From Burkholderiales bacterium (GTDB lineage: Bacteria; Pseudomonadota; Gammaproteobacteria; Burkholderiales; Casimicrobiaceae): 7,970 nt of DNA. The stretch lies in the NCBI GenBank assembly GCA_025935435.1, contig JAICVH010000092.1, forward strand, positions 1 to 7,970. Reading direction: 5' to 3'. How positions within the stretch are numbered: the first letter of the stretch is position 1; the number at the start of each line of letters is the position of its first letter. Below, one piece after another: positions 1 through 5,888 of this stretch. The notes beneath the pieces were generated by a model, which was not told the DNA's origin, did no database searches, and saw only the letters and a program-made list of their open reading frames with translations. A program made the position numbers and the translations under genes.

Positions 1-159
1 ATTCCCGACAAGGTGATCAGGATGATGGAGGAGAAGGTGCCGATGGGACGCCTCGGCAAGCCCGAAGAGATCGCCAACACCTACGCATGGCTCGCATCGG
101 ACGAAGCGTCGTACATCAATGGCGCCGTGATCGAGGTGTCGGGAGGGTGCACGATCTAG
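1..159 (+). CDS. SDR-family oxidoreductase, FabG-like (3' end only)
   Basis: This is the last 52 codons of a reading frame that enters from the left edge and stops at TAG 157-159. The visible peptide contains VPMGRLGKPEEIAN, then WLASDEASYINGAVIEVSGG. This is the characteristic C-terminus of classical short-chain dehydrogenases/reductases of the 3-oxoacyl-ACP reductase (FabG) type: the RLGxPEEIA helix, the (F/W)LASDEAS(Y/F)I(N/T)G segment and the final V-x-GG strand. Such enzymes reduce 3-oxoacyl thioesters with NAD(P)H in the cytoplasm as tetramers. The Rossmann nucleotide-binding motif and the Ser-Tyr-Lys catalytic residues lie outside the window, so substrate and cofactor cannot be read. 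The tail does not resemble Cupriavidus PhaB as I remember it, so I would not call it the PHA acetoacetyl-CoA reductase although phaC lies 6.5 kb downstream. Family assignment is strong; the exact role is unknown. Confidence 0.85.
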   Translation: MPDKVIRMMEEKVPMGRLGKPEEIANTYAWLASDEASYINGAVIEVSGGCTI

Positions 160-169
160 CGTATCGAAA

Positions 170-270
170 CGGGCCAAAGTTTCGGTCGCGGTTGATTCCT
201 TGCTTTTGCTGGCGGCGGTGGCTTTGTTGCTGCGTTGAGGCAGTTGCCGCTCCCACGATACTTTGGCCCG
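170..270. repeat. 101-bp segment bounded by 15-bp imperfect inverted repeats
   Basis: The left arm at 170-184 reads cgggccaaagtttcg. The reverse complement of the right arm at 256-270 reads cgggccaaagtatcg. The arms match at 14 of 15 positions, including an 11-base perfect block, and enclose 71 bases. The left arm can alternatively fold locally: cgaaac (165-170) pairs with gtttcg (179-184) around an 8-base loop. The two pairings exclude each other. No target-site duplication is evident outside the arms and no transposase is encoded. A MITE-like or dispersed palindromic element is possible; so is a terminator-like structure behind the reductase gene, but there is no T-tract. Confidence 0.5.
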
Positions 271-274
271 GGAT

Positions 275-330
275 GCCAGCGCCGAAAGCTCGGGGCGGCC
301 CTTCGCTTTCGGCGTGGAACGGCCGCTGGC
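275..330. repeat. Nested hairpin (two-part stem)
   Basis: The outer arms gccagcg (275-281) and cgctggc (324-330) are perfect complements. Inside them cgccgaaagc (280-289) pairs perfectly with gctttcggcg (305-314) around a 15-base loop. The arms share bases 280-281, so a combined fold has a 7-bp outer and roughly 8-bp inner stem with an asymmetric bulge at about 313-323. It starts five bases after the right arm of the preceding repeat, so the two probably form one structured element. There is no run of T after it, so it does not look like a normal intrinsic terminator. Confidence 0.5.
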
Positions 331-490
331 GCGTGTTTCGGCTCGCTTCGCTCGCCCCTCGGTAACGCGCGCGACTCGGGGCAGGTAGTGCCTTGGCAGC
401 GTCTTTGATTTGCGCTCTTGTCACCGCCTTCGATTCGCAGGTAACCGTGCGCCGTTGCTCGCGAGTTGTACGCGTAGTCCATTTGTCCGG

Positions 491-519
491 TTGAGCGTCT
501 TGCCGCGCGCAGGTAGCAT
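491..519 (+). promoter_or_regulatory. Candidate sigma-70 promoter for the exported protein / helicase pair
   Basis: TTGAGC at 491-496 and TAGCAT at 514-519 are separated by 17 bases. Each hexamer matches the consensus at four of six positions. The predicted start of transcription would be about 526, giving a leader of some 37 bases before the ATG at 563. The spacing is ideal but the hexamers are only moderate, and other weak matches would be expected in 400 bases, so this is a tentative call. Confidence 0.3.
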
Positions 520-562
520 TCGCCATCCCGCAAAACCGTCCCGGCGTTCGCGCCGCGCTTCG

Positions 563-1180
563 ATGCACTTCGCCGTCCCGTTGTTCGCTGCCGTCGTTGC
601 GATCGCCTCCCCCGCGCATGCCGAAACGATCGGCGGCAACCCCGGCCCGCAGCACAACTACGTCTGTCCCCACGCCGACGGCCAGCCGGCGCTCGAATGC
701 TTTTTCGACGCCGTCCAGCATCTGTACACGATGTGCCGAAACGTGAAGTCGATCGAAATCCTGGAATTCGGCTACGAGAAATCGACCGACGGCACCAACG
801 CGGCAAAAAGCGAGTCCTGCCTCGACAAACAGAAGCAGAACATCGCACGCCCGTACCAGGCGGCGCTCAAGGAGGCAAAGAAATCGCAACCGGCGGTCGA
901 AGGTCTGCAGGGCCTGCACGCCCTCTGGCTGTCCGCGATGACCGAGCTCAAATGGCGTAACGGCGAATCGGACGACGATTACAAGCTGCGCGTCGCGAAG
1001 GCGTACGACGAGTTCAAGGAGCGCATCACGGTCATCCGCACCGCCGCCACCGCGGACAAACCCGCGGAAACGACGAAAACCGCGACCACCAAAGGCAAGG
1101 CCACCGCCAAACCGAAGTCGAGCGCGAAATCCACGCCCTCCGCCAAGGCAGCACCCGCCGCGAAAGCGAAGTCGCACTGA
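563..1180 (+). CDS. Exported protein of unknown function with Lys/Ala-rich C-terminal tail
   Basis: I do not recognise this 205-residue protein. Residues 1-20 have a hydrophobic core (FAVPLFAAVVAIA) ending in PAHA before Glu21, a good AxA-type Sec cleavage site, so the product is probably periplasmic or secreted. The mature part to about residue 160 looks folded. It has four cysteines (35, 46, 58, 86) that could form two disulfides, and aromatic and acidic clusters (LECFFDAVQHLYTMC; ELKWRNGESDDDYKLRVAKAY). The last ~45 residues are low-complexity Lys/Ala/Thr/Pro/Ser, resembling histone H1-like tails. The start is uncertain. The frame is open upstream to 410, and ATG 563 has no clear ribosome-binding site and leaves the signal peptide without a basic n-region. 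A TTG at 500 would add an Arg-rich n-region. I prefer 563 because it fits the signal peptide and the promoter candidate. The helicase gene follows closely and is probably cotranscribed. Confidence 0.7.
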   Translation: MHFAVPLFAAVVAIASPAHAETIGGNPGPQHNYVCPHADGQPALECFFDAVQHLYTMCRNVKSIEILEFGYEKSTDGTNAAKSESCLDKQKQNIARPYQAALKEAKKSQPAVEGLQGLHALWLSAMTELKWRNGESDDDYKLRVAKAYDEFKERITVIRTAATADKPAETTKTATTKGKATAKPKSSAKSTPSAKAAPAAKAKSH

Positions 1181-1257
1181 ACGCACCGCTGCCGCAGGAC
1201 GTCTCGACCGGGACGTCGGACGCCGAGATCGCCGCAATCTTCGGTGAAGGCGGAACC

Positions 1258-3159
1258 TTGTCGCGGCGATTGCCCGGTTTCCGCTTTCGCGCGCAGCAAC
1301 TCGAAATGGCGCAGGCGGTCGCGCAGGCCATCGCCGCGCGACGCCCGCTGGTCGCCGAAGCGGGCACCGGCACCGGCAAGACGTTCGCGTATCTGGTCCC
1401 TGCGTTGCTGTACGGCGGCAAGGTGATCGTTTCGACCGGCACCAAGACGCTGCAGGACCAGCTGTTCGAGCGCGATCTTCCGACGATCCGCGAAGCGCTC
1501 GCGGTACCGATCACCGTTGCGCTGCTGAAGGGCCGCGCAAACTACGTCTGCCATCACCATCTCGAACGCACGGCACGCGAGGAACGGCTGCCCTCGCGCG
1601 CGGACGCCCGTTACCTGCCGAAGATCGTTGCCTTCGCGCGCGCGAGCGAGCGCGGCGATCGCGCGGAGCTCGGCGACGTTCCCGATAACGCATCGATCTG
1701 GCCGCTCGTCACGTCGACGCGCGACAACTGCCTTGGCAGCAATTGTGCGTTCCATCGCGAATGCTTCGTGATGAAGGCACGCAAGGACGCCCTCGACGCC
1801 GACGTCGTCGTCGTCAACCATCATCTGTTCTTTGCCGACATCACGTTGCGTGACGAAGGTCTCGCCGAACTGCTGCCCGCATGCAACACGGTGATCCTCG
1901 ATGAGGCGCATCAGCTTCCCGACACGGCCACCCTCTTTTTCGGCGAGCAGACGTCCGCTGCACAGCTCGGCGAACTTGCGCGGGACGCCGAGGCGATCGC
2001 GCGCACGCAATTGAAGGATGTTCCCGATCTCGCGGATACCGGGGCCGAACTCGGGCCCCTGGTGAAGAAGGTTCGGCTGGCGGCCGGTGACGCGCCGGGC
2101 AAGTTCTCGCAGCAGATGATGGCTGCGCGCAAGGAGTTCACGGACGCGCTGGAAGCGCTCGCCGCGGGACTCGATCGGCTGGCGACCGAGATGCGCCTCG
2201 TCGCGGAGCGGAGCGAGGATGTCGGCGTGATCGCTCGTCGCGCCGAAGAGGCGGCCGATGCCGTCGCGCGCTGGCAAGGGGGCCTCACCGGGGGCGATTC
2301 AGCGCAGCCGTGGATTCGCTGGGTGGATGTGAGCACGCAGGGGTGGCAATTGCACGCGTCCCCACTGTCAGTCGCCGATGTGTTCCGCCGCCAGGTCGAA
2401 GCGACCGGGCGTGCATGGATCTTCACCTCCGCAACGCTCGCCGTCGGGCGCGATTTCGCGCACTACACGTCGCAACTCGGGCTCGCCGATGCGGCAACCG
2501 GCTGCTGGGACAGCCCGTTCGATTATTCGACGCAGGGCTTGCTCTACGTACCGCGCGGCCTTCCGGCGCCGAACAGCGTCGATCACACGCACGCGGTCGT
2601 GGACGCCGCGCTGCCCGTCCTCCAGGCGAGCGGCGGCCGCGCATTCCTGCTGTTCACGACGCTTCGCGCGCTGAACGTCGCTCGTGAGCGACTCGCGATC
2701 GCATTCGAGCGCGAGGGCCTCGCTTTTCCGGTGCTCGTTCAGGGCGACGGGTCGAAGACCGAGTTGCTGTTGCGGTTTCGCGCACTCGGCAATGCGATCC
2801 TGCTCGGCAGCGCGAGTTTCTGGGAAGGCGTCGACGTGCCGGGCGATGCGCTTTCCGTCGTCGTCATCGACAAGTTGCCGTTTGCGCCGCCGGATGATCC
2901 GTTGCTCGCCGCGCGCCTCGCGAAGCTCACGTCCGACGGCGGCAACGCGTTCATGGACTGGCAACTGCCGCAGGCCGCGATCAGCCTCAAGCAGGGGGCG
3001 GGCCGGCTGATTCGCACGGAAACGGACCGCGGGGTCCTGATGTTGTGCGATCCGCGATTGATCGACAAACCCTACGGGCGGCGCATCTGGCAGAGCCTGC
3101 CGAAGATGAAGCGTACGCGGGAACTGGTCGACGTCGTCGCGTTCTTTGCGCGCAGTTGA
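1258..3159 (+). CDS. yoaA: ATP-dependent DNA helicase, YoaA/DinG family (XPD-like, Fe-S)
   Basis: This is a superfamily 2, XPD-like 5'-3' DNA helicase whose relatives act in replication-fork repair; E. coli YoaA works with the HolC (chi) subunit. Numbering from TTG 1258, the product is 633 residues (E. coli YoaA about 636). Visible motifs are a Q-motif-like stretch FRAQQLEMA; Walker A AGTGTGKT (35-42); four iron-sulfur-type cysteines, Cys98 (NYVC) and Cys158, 163 and 169 (NCLGSNC...EC); VVVVNHHLFFAD (183-194); the DEAH box (215-218); TSATL; SFWEGVDVPG (about 520); and the arginine-finger motif QGAGRLIR (579-586). Stretches such as WPLVTST.DNCLGS, LSVAD and SPFDYS agree with remembered YoaA more than DinG. 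The start is doubtful. TTG 1258 has an AAGGCGGA-like sequence before it, but family-conserved sequence continues upstream in frame (FGEGGTL), where the only candidate is CTG 1177 overlapping the preceding TGA. See findings. Confidence 0.95.
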   Translation: MSRRLPGFRFRAQQLEMAQAVAQAIAARRPLVAEAGTGTGKTFAYLVPALLYGGKVIVSTGTKTLQDQLFERDLPTIREALAVPITVALLKGRANYVCHHHLERTAREERLPSRADARYLPKIVAFARASERGDRAELGDVPDNASIWPLVTSTRDNCLGSNCAFHRECFVMKARKDALDADVVVVNHHLFFADITLRDEGLAELLPACNTVILDEAHQLPDTATLFFGEQTSAAQLGELARDAEAIARTQLKDVPDLADTGAELGPLVKKVRLAAGDAPGKFSQQMMAARKEFTDALEALAAGLDRLATEMRLVAERSEDVGVIARRAEEAADAVARWQGGLTGGDSAQPWIRWVDVSTQGWQLHASPLSVADVFRRQVEATGRAWIFTSATLAVGRDFAHYTSQLGLADAATGCWDSPFDYSTQGLLYVPRGLPAPNSVDHTHAVVDAALPVLQASGGRAFLLFTTLRALNVARERLAIAFEREGLAFPVLVQGDGSKTELLLRFRALGNAILLGSASFWEGVDVPGDALSVVVIDKLPFAPPDDPLLAARLAKLTSDGGNAFMDWQLPQAAISLKQGAGRLIRTETDRGVLMLCDPRLIDKPYGRRIWQSLPKMKRTRELVDVVAFFARS

Positions 3160-3163
3160 CGAC

Positions 3164-3178
3164 CGCCGCAATGCGGCG
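3164..3178. terminator. Small hairpin between convergent genes (weak terminator candidate)
   Basis: cgccgc (3164-3169) and gcggcg (3173-3178) form a perfect 6-bp GC stem with a 3-base loop, five bases after the helicase stop codon. An outer cgac/gtcg pairing (3160-3163 with 3192-3195) could extend it. No T-run follows on either strand, so it is not a classical intrinsic terminator. Its place between two converging genes (stops at 3159 and 3245) is its main support. I see nothing else in this 85-base gap. Confidence 0.25.
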
Positions 3179-3244
3179 CTCGCTCGGGATGGTCGCTAAG
3201 CCAACGAAGCGAGGGAGGGCACGCGCTCGCGCCCGGTCATCGCG

Positions 3245-4051
3245 CTACCAGAACTTCCACCACGGCTTGTCGGGAACCCCCGCGACGTAGACGCTTTCCG
3301 GAAACGTCTTGACCAGGATCTGATGCGCGTCCTGTGCGAGCTGCGTCAAGCCGAGCTTCTGGTAGCTGCGTTCCATCACGTCGAGTGCATGTTCGTTCGA
3401 CGGCGTCTGCGGATGACTGAGCAGCGATGCCTGCGCGCGGTTCGCCGCCGCGACATACGCACCGCGCGCGTAGTAGTGGCGCGCGACGTGCACTTCGAAC
3501 ATGCCGAGTGCGTTCGTCAGGTAGCGCATGCGCGTTTGCGCGTCTTCGGTATAGCGGCTCTCCGGATACTTCTGGGCGAGCTCCTTGAACGCCGCGAACG
3601 ACTCGCGCATCGACTTGGGATCGCGCTCGGCGAGGTCGAGCTCGTACACGTATCCGAACAGACCCTGGTCCTCGCGGAAATACACGAGTCCCTTCAGGTA
3701 ATACGCGTAGTCGACATTCGGGTGATTCGGATACGTTCGAATGAAGCGATCGCACGCGGCGGTTGCCGCTACCTGCTCGCCCTGGCGCCAGTTCGAGAAC
3801 GCGCCTTCGAGGATCGCCTGCTGCGCATATCGTCCATACGGATAGCGAGCCTCGAGCGTCTCGAAGAGCTTGATCGCCCGGTTATAATTCCCGTCCAGCA
3901 TTGCTTCGTGCGCGTTGCGATACAGCTGCTCGGCCGACCAGCCGGACGTTTCGTCCTTGACGTCGGGAAGCAGCCCGCATCCGGTCACTGCAAGCGCCAT
4001 CAGCGCCGCCACCAGCCACACCTGCCATTTCAGCCACTGCGACATCGTCAT
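3245..4051 (-). CDS. bamD: Outer membrane protein assembly factor BamD (ComL family lipoprotein)
   Basis: BamD is the essential lipoprotein of the BAM complex. It sits on the periplasmic face of the outer membrane and helps BamA fold beta-barrel proteins. The 268-residue product (E. coli about 245) starts with a lipoprotein signal: a hydrophobic core WLVAALMALA and lipobox VTGC with lipidated Cys25. Residue +2 is Gly, not Asp, consistent with outer-membrane sorting. The mature protein is a run of TPR-like helical repeats, with family-typical stretches AEQLYRNAHEAML, AIKLFETLEARYPYG, DRFIRTYPNHPNVDYAYYLKG, FKELAQKYPESRY and ARHYYARGAYVAAANRAQ. I chose ATG 4051 over the in-frame ATG at 4045 and over longer forms because AAGGAC lies four bases before it, and it leaves a normal short signal-peptide n-region. 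It is divergent from rluD, the same arrangement as in E. coli (yfiO/rluD). Confidence 0.96.
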   Translation of the reverse strand: MTMSQWLKWQVWLVAALMALAVTGCGLLPDVKDETSGWSAEQLYRNAHEAMLDGNYNRAIKLFETLEARYPYGRYAQQAILEGAFSNWRQGEQVAATAACDRFIRTYPNHPNVDYAYYLKGLVYFREDQGLFGYVYELDLAERDPKSMRESFAAFKELAQKYPESRYTEDAQTRMRYLTNALGMFEVHVARHYYARGAYVAAANRAQASLLSHPQTPSNEHALDVMERSYQKLGLTQLAQDAHQILVKTFPESVYVAGVPDKPWWKFW

Positions 4052-4055
4052 CGGC

Positions 4056-4061
4056 GTCCTT
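4056..4061 (-). promoter_or_regulatory. Ribosome-binding site of bamD
   Basis: On the minus strand AAGGAC is followed by GCCG and then ATG (4051-4049). This near-consensus Shine-Dalgarno sequence at good spacing settles the bamD start at 4051. The second ATG, at 4045, would be too far away. Confidence 0.7.
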
Positions 4062-4075
4062 CGTGAGTCCCGCGA

Positions 4076-4081
4076 ATTATA
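4076..4081 (-). promoter_or_regulatory. Candidate -10 element of the bamD promoter
   Basis: The minus strand reads a perfect TATAAT here, 24 bases upstream of the bamD ATG, in otherwise very GC-rich DNA. Transcription would begin near 4069, leaving a leader of under 20 bases that still includes the ribosome-binding site. No good TTGACA-like -35 hexamer sits 16-18 bases upstream, so an activator or strong -10 contacts would be needed. The same AT patch gives TATAGC on the plus strand (4078-4083), which could serve rluD. Confidence 0.5.
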
Positions 4082-4092
4082 GCCGACGGTCG

Positions 4093-5073
4093 ATGCGCGT
4101 CGCGGTGCGCAGCGCCCCGCCGGCGCATCCGGAACGCAACGTTTCGCACACGCTCGCACGGGTCCGAATTCCGCCGGAAGCAGCGGGCATGCGGCTCGAC
4201 CAGGCGCTCGCGCGCGTGCTGCCCGAACACTCGCGCAGCCGCCTCAAGACGTGGATCGATGCCGACCAGGTGTCTGTCAACGGTGCGTCGTGGGATGCAA
4301 AACGGCGCGTCTCCGGCGGTGAGCACGTCGAGATTGCAATGCCGGTCGCTGGCGAGGCGATCGGCGATCGTCCGCAGGAAATTGCGCTCGATGTCGTTCA
4401 CGACGACGCACAGCTCATCGTCATCAACAAACCCGCGGGTCTCGTGGTACACCCCGGGAGCGGCAACCGCGACGGAACGCTGTTGAACGCGCTGTTGCAC
4501 CGCTATCCGGCACTTGCAGGATTACCCCGTGCCGGCATCGTCCATCGGCTCGACAAGGAAACGAGCGGCCTCATGGTCGTCGCAAAGACGCTCGAGGCGC
4601 ACACGAACCTCGTCCGTCAGCTCGCCGAGCGCAGCGTGACACGCGAGTACCTCGGCGTGGCGCGCGGCGATGTCACGCGAGCGACGATCATCGACGCGCC
4701 GATCGGACGTCATCCGACGCAGCGGACGACAATGGCTGTCGTCACCAAGGGCAAGCCCGCGCGCACGCACGTTGCGGTCGTCGAGCGATTCGGCGTCGCG
4801 ACGACGGTTCGTTGCACGCTCGAAACGGGTCGTACGCATCAAATCCGCGTACACCTGGCGGCGATCGGCCACGCACTGGTTGGCGATCCGGTGTACGGTC
4901 CCCGGCGCACGGTGGGCGTGCCCGCGTTCACTCGCCAGGCACTGCATGCAGCACGCCTTGCGCTCACGCATCCGCATGGCGCCCGGCTCGTCGCGTGGGA
5001 CGCACCACCGCCGAACGACCTCGCCGCGCTGATCGACGCATTGCGCGCGACATATCCCACGCGAGCGCGATGA
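4093..5073 (+). CDS. rluD: 23S rRNA pseudouridine synthase RluD
   Basis: RluD converts specific uridines of 23S rRNA helix 69 (E. coli 1911, 1915, 1917) to pseudouridine in the cytoplasm during 50S maturation. From ATG 4093 the product is 326 residues, as E. coli (326). An N-terminal S4 RNA-binding domain (MRLDQALARVLPEHSRSRLKTWI, VSVNG) is followed by the RluA-family catalytic domain: INKPAGLVVHPGSGN, GIVHRLDKETSGLMVVAKT with the catalytic Asp in HRLD (Asp154), REYLGVARG, TGRTHQIRVHLA and LVGDPVYG. All key residues are present. The frame is also open from a GTG at 4063, which would add 10 residues. I prefer the ATG because the GTG leaves only 11 bases to the divergent bamD start, overlaps the bamD promoter, and has no better ribosome-binding site. 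The stop TGA overlaps the ATG of pgeF (ATGA), indicating translational coupling. Confidence 0.95.
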   Translation: MRVAVRSAPPAHPERNVSHTLARVRIPPEAAGMRLDQALARVLPEHSRSRLKTWIDADQVSVNGASWDAKRRVSGGEHVEIAMPVAGEAIGDRPQEIALDVVHDDAQLIVINKPAGLVVHPGSGNRDGTLLNALLHRYPALAGLPRAGIVHRLDKETSGLMVVAKTLEAHTNLVRQLAERSVTREYLGVARGDVTRATIIDAPIGRHPTQRTTMAVVTKGKPARTHVAVVERFGVATTVRCTLETGRTHQIRVHLAAIGHALVGDPVYGPRRTVGVPAFTRQALHAARLALTHPHGARLVAWDAPPPNDLAALIDALRATYPTRAR

Positions 5074-5888
5074 AGTCGCGACCGGCCGCATCCGAACAAG
5101 GCGAAACCCTCGCTGCACAGTTCGCCGCAGCAGGGCTCGATTGGATTGTTCCGGCGTGGTCCGCACCGAACTCGGTGCACGGATTCTTCACCACCCGTAA
5201 CGACGCGCGACGTCTGATCACTCGAGCGTCCGTGGCGAGCGTTCACGACGGCGCGCGGACGGACGACGTCGCACGCCTGTCGATCGACGACCTGACGAAT
5301 CGCGCGCAGCGTTTCCTCCCCTCGCCTCCGCTGTGGCTCGAACAGGTCCATGGCGCCGACGTGCTCGACGTCGACGCTGCTGCGACACGACCGGACGAGC
5401 TGCCACGCGCCGACGCCGCCGTGACCCGGCGCATTGACCGCGTGCTTGCCGTGCGTGTTGCCGATTGTCTGGCCGTGCTCTTGTCCGATCGACGCGGATC
5501 GGTCGTGGCGATCGCGCACGCGGGGTGGCGCGGGTTGGCCGCCGGAGTCGTGGAAAAGACGGTGGAAGCGATGGCGTGCGAGCCGACGCAAATCGTCGCC
5601 TGGCTTGGACCCGCGATCGGTAGTGCCGCGTTCGAAGTCGGCGATGAAGTTCGCGATGCGTTCGTTGCCAAGACGGCGGCCGCGATGCCCGCATTCGTCG
5701 CCGGTCGACCGGGCAAGTGGCACGCCGACCTGGTGTCGCTCGCGCGGCAGCGGCTTGCCGACGCCGGTGTGCGCAACGTCACGGCGGACGGCCGGTGCAC
5801 CGCATCGCAGCCCGAGCGCTTTCATTCGTTTCGGCGCGATCGCACCACGCAGCGGATGGCTGCGTTCATCTGGCGTAGCGCGGCATGA
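5070..5888 (+). CDS. pgeF: Purine nucleoside phosphorylase-like / polyphenol-oxidase-like protein, PgeF/YfiH (DUF152)
   Basis: This 272-residue cytoplasmic protein (E. coli YfiH 243) belongs to the DUF152 / 'multicopper polyphenol oxidase (laccase)' family. Relatives have purine-nucleoside phosphorylase and deaminase activity, and E. coli PgeF is linked to removing misincorporated amino acids from peptidoglycan precursors. The metal-binding His-Cys-His set is visible: His94 in WLEQVHGADV, Cys133 in VADCLAVLL and His150 in IAHAGWRG. LGPAIGSAAFEVG and a C-terminal ERFHSFRRDRTTQRMAAFIW follow. It has no signal peptide and is not a true blue-copper laccase. Its start overlaps the rluD stop and its stop overlaps the next start, both as ATGA. 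The rluD-pgeF pairing is the same as in E. coli. One oddity is the N-terminal lobe after FFTTR, which lacks the GGxS...SLNxG motif usual in the family; residues 43-75 look unrelated. Confidence 0.9.
   Translation: MKSRPAASEQGETLAAQFAAAGLDWIVPAWSAPNSVHGFFTTRNDARRLITRASVASVHDGARTDDVARLSIDDLTNRAQRFLPSPPLWLEQVHGADVLDVDAAATRPDELPRADAAVTRRIDRVLAVRVADCLAVLLSDRRGSVVAIAHAGWRGLAAGVVEKTVEAMACEPTQIVAWLGPAIGSAAFEVGDEVRDAFVAKTAAAMPAFVAGRPGKWHADLVSLARQRLADAGVRNVTADGRCTASQPERFHSFRRDRTTQRMAAFIWRSAA

Larger units (their letters stand above)
160..562. other. Intergenic region rich in inverted repeats, no convincing gene
   Basis: About 400 bases lie between the reductase stop and the next credible start. Open frames cross it on both strands, but their products are Arg/Ser/Pro/Ala-rich with no recognisable domain, as expected of GC-rich non-coding DNA. 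The left half (165-330) holds several nested or paired inverted repeats, listed separately. The right half (about 331-490) shows nothing I can name. A promoter candidate lies at 491-519. The minus strand has an open frame from an ATG at 482-480 to a stop at 158-156 (108 codons), overlapping the reductase stop. Its arginine-rich translation runs straight through the inverted repeats, so I take it as a by-product of the repeat element and not a gene. Confidence 0.6.

Noticed and set aside
156..482. Minus-strand 108-codon frame starting at ATG 482-480 inside the gene-free stretch
   Set aside because: Its Arg/Pro/Ala-rich product runs through the inverted repeats, has no domain or ribosome-binding site, and ends by overlapping the reductase stop codon. 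It is more likely a by-product of the repeat element.
116..1237. Minus-strand open frame of 373 codons over the intergenic region and the exported-protein gene
   Set aside because: It is antisense to a protein with a clear signal peptide, its product is Arg-rich low complexity with no domain, and long antisense frames are expected at this GC content.
979..2277. Minus-strand open frame of 432 codons opposite the helicase
   Set aside because: The opposite strand encodes all the helicase motifs. The antisense product is Arg/Gly/Ala-rich and recognisable as a codon-bias shadow; the same applies to the frame at 2368-3171.
3323..4066. Plus-strand open frame of 247 codons opposite bamD
   Set aside because: BamD on the minus strand has a lipobox, a ribosome-binding site and family-typical TPR sequence. 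The plus-strand frame has none of these.
4839..5825. Minus-strand open frame of 328 codons opposite rluD and pgeF
   Set aside because: It spans two well-supported plus-strand genes and their junction, and its product has no recognisable motif.
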